A stretch of DNA of 64,000 bases from Mayfieldus sp963841445 (GTDB lineage Bacteria; Actinomycetota; Thermoleophilia; Solirubrobacterales; 70-9). The position numbers were made by a program, and so were the translations under genes. The notes under the pieces were generated by a model, which searched no databases, had not been told where the DNA came from, and worked only from the letters and a program-made list of their open reading frames with translations. Location of the stretch: assembly GCA_963841445.1 (NCBI GenBank), contig CAWJCP010000002.1, positions 434,001-498,000 on the forward strand, in the 5' to 3' direction. Shown in pieces: positions 60,606 through 64,000 of the stretch; position 1 is the first letter of the stretch, and each line of letters starts with the position of its first letter.

Positions 60606-60632
60606 CCGTCTAACCTCAGGACTTCCTCTTGC

Positions 60633-62027
60633 TTAACGCGTGCTGACGTTCAGCGTCGATATCCCGAACTTGTCGCCGTCCTTGAAGCAGGTCGGAGCGC
60701 TGCTCGGATTCGTCACGCACTCCGCCGGCGTGTTGCCGTCCGGGAACAGCCCGTTGAGCACCGTCGTCGCGGTGGCGTTGTTCTTGATCACCCCACCGTT
60801 GACGGCGACCGTATGGGCCGTGGGGTCGGCGCTCACCGTGATCGCGCTCGCGTCGATCACCTGCCCGATCGCGATCCCCTTGTCGCCGGCGAACACGCCG
60901 CACCCCGGAGGGCCGCCGCCGGTGAACGTGCAGCCGGGGTTGTCGCCGCCGACCACCGTCTGAGCCTGGATATTGAGCAGGCCGAGGTTCGGGGCCAGGT
61001 TGACCGTGTCCAGAATCGAATGAGACGTCGACTCCCCCGGCGTCTCGTCGGCGCAGGCGGCCGGATCGGCACCGAAAACGAGGGCGTCGGCGCCGGTATA
61101 GCCGCTTTGTATTCGGACGCCACCGGCGAGCTGCAGAACCCCATCGTTGCCTGCCGGGCTGACCGTGCCCCCAGTCACCGGGAAGCGGAAATGGGCAGCC
61201 ACCCCACTCGGAGGCGGACCCAAGACCGGGTCGGCTCCGGTCACGGTTGAAAGGCGCGCCGGATTGTTGGGATCGTCGCCCTTGACCACGACGACGCCGT
61301 CAGCCGGGCCAATGCAGTGCGCCGGCTGCTTGGCAGCGACCGTGTTGGGGTCGCTGCCGGCCCCGGGGCACAGAGGCTCGAAAGCCGGGTTGGAGAAAGG
61401 AGGCAGATAGCCGCACGGGATGTCGACGTAGGCGTATCCGCCGGTGATCGCCACCGTCTTCGGCTGCTCGCTCGCGAACACCTGGGCGACCTTGCGGCTC
61501 GTAACGAGAGAATTGAGCCCAAGCTTCTTGTTGACGGCCTTCGCCAGCGGCTTGCCGAGCCGCGCCGAGACCCGCGAGACCTTGGCGCCGAAGCCGACCC
61601 GTACGACCTTGTTGCCCTTGCCGGGCTTCGAGCGCAGCCGGAAGAGGGTCTTGTTGGCACCGCTGATCCTGCCCTTGAGGTTGCCGCCCTTGTTGCCGAT
61701 CTTCGCAATCAGCTTGCTCGCGACGACCTTCTTCCCGTGGCCGCGGAACTTCAGCTTGCCCTTCAGGACGAGCTTGCCGGTCCCGCCAACCGGATTGAGC
61801 CGGCTCGGGCCGGACTTGATCTTGAAGTTCTTCGGGCCCATGTGGACGCTGTTCTTCTTCAGCGCCTTCTTGAAGCCCTTCGTGACCTTGAGCGAGAACT
61901 TGCCCTTCGCCACCTGGTCTCCGGCGCCGAGGGCCATTGGGGCCGTGACCAGTGCCGCCGACACCACCAGTGCAACAGCAATGCCCAACACGCGCCCGCG
62001 GTCCCTCACGATTGACGTGACTACCAA
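60633..62027 (-). CDS. Secreted HtaA-like domain protein, paralogue 3
   Basis: The product (464 residues from TTG 62027) has a signal peptide (VLGIAVALVVSAALVTAPMA) and the same plan as paralogues 1 and 2: KGKFSLKVTKGFKKALKKNS, GGTGKLVLKGKLKFRGHGKK, VNKKLGLNSLVTS, EQPKTVAITGGYAYVDIP, then FRFPVTGGTVSPAGNDGVLQ and LAGGVRIQSG. It ends FGISTLNVSTR. An insert with four extra Cys (PGCTFTGGGPPGCG and others) is unique to it. GGAGG at 62036-62040 lies 8 nt before TTG 62027, favouring that start over GTG 62036, which overlaps the SD. Confidence 0.68.
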   Translation of the reverse strand: MVVTSIVRDRGRVLGIAVALVVSAALVTAPMALGAGDQVAKGKFSLKVTKGFKKALKKNSVHMGPKNFKIKSGPSRLNPVGGTGKLVLKGKLKFRGHGKKVVASKLIAKIGNKGGNLKGRISGANKTLFRLRSKPGKGNKVVRVGFGAKVSRVSARLGKPLAKAVNKKLGLNSLVTSRKVAQVFASEQPKTVAITGGYAYVDIPCGYLPPFSNPAFEPLCPGAGSDPNTVAAKQPAHCIGPADGVVVVKGDDPNNPARLSTVTGADPVLGPPPSGVAAHFRFPVTGGTVSPAGNDGVLQLAGGVRIQSGYTGADALVFGADPAACADETPGESTSHSILDTVNLAPNLGLLNIQAQTVVGGDNPGCTFTGGGPPGCGVFAGDKGIAIGQVIDASAITVSADPTAHTVAVNGGVIKNNATATTVLNGLFPDGNTPAECVTNPSSAPTCFKDGDKFGISTLNVSTR

Positions 62028-62102
62028 AAACCTCACCTCCGTGGAGTTGGAACTGTGCGATTCATATCAAGGACCGGGGACACCTCCCTGGCTCTCAAGA
62101 TG

Positions 62103-62130
62103 AAAAACCCCGCAAGCAGCCGATGTTGCG
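62103..62130 (-). terminator. Hairpin plus T-run downstream of the lipoprotein gene
   Basis: On the minus strand CGCAA (62126-62130) pairs with TTGCG (62111-62115), followed by GGGTTTTT. This lies 130 bp after the lipoprotein stop and just before paralogue 3 of the HtaA-like genes, and may end transcription of the former. The stem is short. The rest of 62041-62260 shows no gene or riboswitch I recognise. Confidence 0.4.
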
Positions 62131-62260
62131 TGCTCGTTATTGAGCTTGGGTTAGATGCGGACCGTCGCCAGGCTCGATCGGCGGCGGGACTGGACGAATT
62201 GCGGCCATTCACTTCAACCGGGTCGAGGCCGTCGCGGCGAAGCCGGGCTACGAGCCATCC

Positions 62261-62740
62261 TTAGACGATCGGGCCGCCGCCTCCGGACCCCCCACCGCCG
62301 CCGAGCGGGTTGGGGAGCCGCCGCCACTGCGCGATCTTGCCGTCCTTGATCACGAACGCGGTGCGGGCGATCTGTCCCGCCCCGGGCCCGCAGGATCCTC
62401 CGGGACGCTCGGTGAGCCGGAAGGTGGCGGCGATGAAGCGGCCCAGGGGCCGGGCACGGACCAGCTTCGCCCCGCAGGGCAGTGCGCGGTTGAAGGCGAC
62501 GACGTCGGCGCGTGATCGCAGGGTCAACGGGCCGGTGCCGTTCTCGGCGATGCTTGGCAGCGCGAAGTAGCCGGCGGCGCCCCGCACGTCGCCGTCGGTC
62601 AGCGTGTTCGCCCAGCCCTCGATCACCACAACCCCCTCGTGGCCGGACGGCGGCGATGCATCGTCGCTGCCGCCGCCGCAGGCGGCGAGAGAGCAGGCCA
62701 GAGCGGCGATCGCGGCGAGGAGGGCCGGACGAGCACTCAC
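62261..62740 (-). CDS. Lipoprotein with NTF2/SnoaL-like domain
   Basis: The 159-residue product has a lipoprotein signal (ALLAAIAALACSLAACGGGS, lipobox LAAC, Cys about residue 20), so LspA would process it. The mature part (VVVIEGWANTLTDGDVRGAA, then IARTAFVIKDGKIAQWRRLP) follows the pattern of NTF2-like/SnoaL-like cone folds, with a Gly-rich end. No catalytic residues can be assigned. GTG 62740 is chosen because GATGAT ends exactly 6 nt before it and the signal peptide starts there. Confidence 0.78.
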   Translation of the reverse strand: MSARPALLAAIAALACSLAACGGGSDDASPPSGHEGVVVIEGWANTLTDGDVRGAAGYFALPSIAENGTGPLTLRSRADVVAFNRALPCGAKLVRARPLGRFIAATFRLTERPGGSCGPGAGQIARTAFVIKDGKIAQWRRLPNPLGGGGGSGGGGPIV

Positions 62741-62746
62741 GCGTCG

Positions 62747-62752
62747 ATCATC
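62747..62752 (-). promoter_or_regulatory. Leaderless -10-like element of the lipoprotein gene (GATGAT)
   Basis: GATGAT on the minus strand ends 6 nt before GTG 62740. The first base departs from TANNNT, so support is moderate. Confidence 0.35.
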
Positions 62753-62783
62753 GCAGGGCGATGGGGCCGGGCTCACTCATCTG

Positions 62784-62817
62784 CCCTTGACTGGCGAATC
62801 TTCCCCTTGACTGGCGA
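62784..62817 (+). repeat. Direct repeat of a 14-mer carrying TTGACT
   Basis: CCCTTGACTGGCGA occurs at 62784-62797 and 62804-62817, exactly 20 bp apart, both carrying TTGACT. The second serves as the -35 of imuB. Two helical turns of spacing could suit a second binding site or a duplicated promoter element. Confidence 0.6.
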
Positions 62818-62835
62818 GACGGTTTATACGAACAT
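62807..62835 (+). promoter_or_regulatory. Promoter of imuB
   Basis: TTGACT (62807-62812), a 17-bp spacer and GAACAT (62830-62835) place transcription start close to ATG 62844, giving a leaderless or nearly leaderless mRNA. The -10 lies inside the LexA box. Confidence 0.5.
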
Positions 62836-62844
62836 ATGTTCGTA
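62827..62844 (+). promoter_or_regulatory. LexA box (SOS operator) of imuB
   Basis: TACGAACATATGTTCGTA is a perfect 18-bp palindrome containing CGAACATATGTTCG, the Gram-positive/actinobacterial LexA consensus CGAAC-N4-GTTCG. It covers the -10 and the predicted transcription start of imuB, so LexA should block transcription until DNA damage. Confidence 0.85.
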
Positions 62845-64000
62845 TGACGATCGGATGCGTGCTGGTTCCGCGCTTCTCCCTGCTCGCGGTCGCGGGAGAG
62901 CGCGAGGAGCTGCTGCGCCGGCCGGTCGCCCTCGCCCCTGAGCCGGGCGGGGCGCAGGTGCTGGGGGAGGTCAGCGGCGCCGCCGAGGCCCGCGAGCTGC
63001 GCGACGGGATGCCGCTCGACGAAGCGCTCTCGCGCTGCCCCGGCCTGGCCCTGCTCCCCCCCGATCCGGAGCGAGCCGCGCGACTGTGGGAGCAGGCGCT
63101 TCGCGAGCTGGAGGGAATCGGAGCGACGGTCGAATCGGAGCGCGCCGGAGAGGCGTTCTTCGAAGCGGGCGGGCTGCGCGGGCTGCACGGCAGCATCGGC
63201 GGGACGCTGCGACGGGCCCGCGACGCGGTCGGGATGCCGGCCAGGGTCGCGGCCGGCCCGACGCGATTCGTGGCCTATGCCGCCGCGACGGAGGCGAAGG
63301 GACGGCGTGGATCGCTGCGCGAGCTGGTGATCAGCGCCGAGCTGGCCCGCGAGCTCCTCTCCCCTCTGTCGGTCTGCCTGCTCGGCGCTCGGCTCGACCC
63401 CGAAGGGACCCGCGGCCACGAGCTCGTCGCGGTCCTGGAGCGGCTCGGCGTAAAGACGCTCGGCATGCTCGCCGGCCTGCCGCGGGACGCGGTGGCGGAT
63501 CGCTTCGGGGCCCTCGGGCTGCGGGCGCGGCGGTTGGCCCACGGCGACGACGAGCCGCTGCAGCCCCGCGAGCCGCGGCTGGCTCTGCTCGCGGTCGTCG
63601 AGCTGCCGGAGGCGGCGGCGGGGCCGCAGCTGGAGCGGGCCCTGTCGCTGCTCGTCGACCGCCTGCTCGCCGAGCCCGGGCGGCAGGGCCGGATGCTGCG
63701 GGCGCTGCGACTCGGCGCCCATCTCGCCGGCGGCGGCGGCTGGCGACGCGAGGTGGCGCTGCGACGTCCGAGCGCCTCGCCGGAGCTGCTGCGGGTGGCG
63801 CTTGCCCCCCGCCTGCTGGAGCTGCCCGGCCCCGCTACGGCCCTTGTGCTCGAGGCGACCGCTCTCGGGCCGCCGAGCGGCGAGCAGCTGGAGCTGGCCC
63901 GGCGCGAGGTGGAGCGCCGCCGCGCTCGGCTCGGCGAGGCGGTGCGCCAGGTGCGCGCGGCCGCGGGGGCGGACGCGCTGCTGCGGGTCCTCGAGGTGGA
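62844..64000 (+). CDS. imuB: ImuB-like inactive Y-family polymerase (partial, runs off right edge)
   Basis: From ATG 62844 a frame stays open to the window end, 385 codons. The N-terminus MTIGCVLVPRFSLLAVAGER follows the Y-family palm but has no catalytic D-x-D, and the second motif region (ERAGEAFFEAGGLRGLHG) lacks the D-E of active polymerases. This is characteristic of ImuB, which acts as the clamp-binding hub of the ImuA'-ImuB-DnaE2 mutagenic complex. It is under a LexA box. The usual imuA' is not upstream: the neighbouring gene is a divergent lipoprotein. dnaE2 could lie beyond the edge. Confidence 0.85.
   Translation, partial: MTIGCVLVPRFSLLAVAGEREELLRRPVALAPEPGGAQVLGEVSGAAEARELRDGMPLDEALSRCPGLALLPPDPERAARLWEQALRELEGIGATVESERAGEAFFEAGGLRGLHGSIGGTLRRARDAVGMPARVAAGPTRFVAYAAATEAKGRRGSLRELVISAELARELLSPLSVCLLGARLDPEGTRGHELVAVLERLGVKTLGMLAGLPRDAVADRFGALGLRARRLAHGDDEPLQPREPRLALLAVVELPEAAAGPQLERALSLLVDRLLAEPGRQGRMLRALRLGAHLAGGGGWRREVALRRPSASPELLRVALAPRLLELPGPATALVLEATALGPPSGEQLELARREVERRRARLGEAVRQVRAAAGADALLRVLEV

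Noticed and set aside
62041..62260. Possible riboswitch (c-di-GMP, cobalamin or similar) before the HtaA-like gene
   Set aside because: None of the conserved riboswitch core sequences I know are present; only a short hairpin with a T-run is seen.
1..64000. tRNA, rRNA, CRISPR arrays, prophage or insertion sequences
   Set aside because: I found no tRNA-like cloverleaf with a TTCGA arm, no regularly spaced repeats, and no transposase, integrase or phage structural genes. The only repeats seen are the three-copy hairpin element and the 14-mer pair at 62784.

Overview
The window is about 64 kb of very GC-rich bacterial DNA with dense genes and near-universal G or C at third codon positions. Gene content and style point to an actinobacterium of the class Thermoleophilia (Solirubrobacterales-like). 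The supporting features are lamin-tail-like and HtaA-like secreted proteins, a zinc-ribbon FHA (GarA/OdhI-type) gene next to a MerR gene (FtsR-type), a wax-ester synthase, leaderless promoters of the TANNNT-N6-start type, and a mycobacterial-type MurA with Asp at the catalytic Cys position. This placement is inferred from families; no rRNA is present to confirm it.

Layout. 0-9 kb: assorted single genes (flavodoxin-like reductase, CcdA, DNA polymerase IV, WS/DGAT acyltransferase, ChbG-like deacetylase, GNAT, HAD). 8.6-16.6 kb: secreted metalloprotease, NAD synthetase, thioesterase plus an RND/MMPL-like membrane protein, a sigma4-TM-RskA-like fusion, and an alkyl-DHAP-synthase-like flavoprotein. 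14.9-18.6 kb (minus strand): a tight operon that starts from a clear leaderless promoter with a small protein carrying the c-di-GMP-binding signature of the anti-sigma factor RsiG, followed by FHA, FtsR-like MerR, SRPBCC and AGPS-like genes. 18.6-20.9 kb: CDP-alcohol phosphatidyltransferase and prolyl-tRNA synthetase. 21.1-25.7 kb: three tandem secreted clan GH-A-like glycosidase paralogues. 25.8-38.4 kb: isoprenoid and envelope genes (ispG, dxr, rseP, cdsA, uppS) mixed with pdxH, an EAL protein and an acyl-CoA synthetase. 38.4-41.5 kb: the translation cluster rpsB-tsf-pyrH-frr. 41.7-47.2 kb: cca-pgeF-yggS-sepF-proC-yggT-lspA-rluD, the tail of a division/wall cluster without ftsZ or divIVA. 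48.8-55 kb: histidine biosynthesis (hisZ-G-D-B-H-A, a small gene, hisF). 55.1-56.4 kb: murA. 58-62 kb: three tandem HtaA-like secreted proteins. Right edge: a LexA-boxed imuB that runs off the window.

Two features cut across the map. A roughly 62-69 bp element with two hairpins occurs three times (2690, 25726, 44576), each time abutting the 3' end of a gene, and its stem sequence differs in one copy while pairing is kept. About nine single-base frameshifts lie between 20.8 and 37.0 kb, including in essential genes (proS, cdsA), and none were seen in the remaining DNA. That pattern looks like uncorrected sequence error rather than biology. Between rluD and rpsB a long hairpin resembles the domain IV region of SRP RNA but has an enlarged apical stem.

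How the parts fit together: the minus-strand clusters supply lipid carriers and wall precursors (ispG, dxr, uppS, murA), phospholipid (cdsA, pgsA-like), lipoprotein and membrane-protein processing (lspA, rseP), and division (sepF). c-di-GMP signalling is represented by the EAL protein and the RsiG-like protein. DNA damage tolerance is represented by dinB and imuB.
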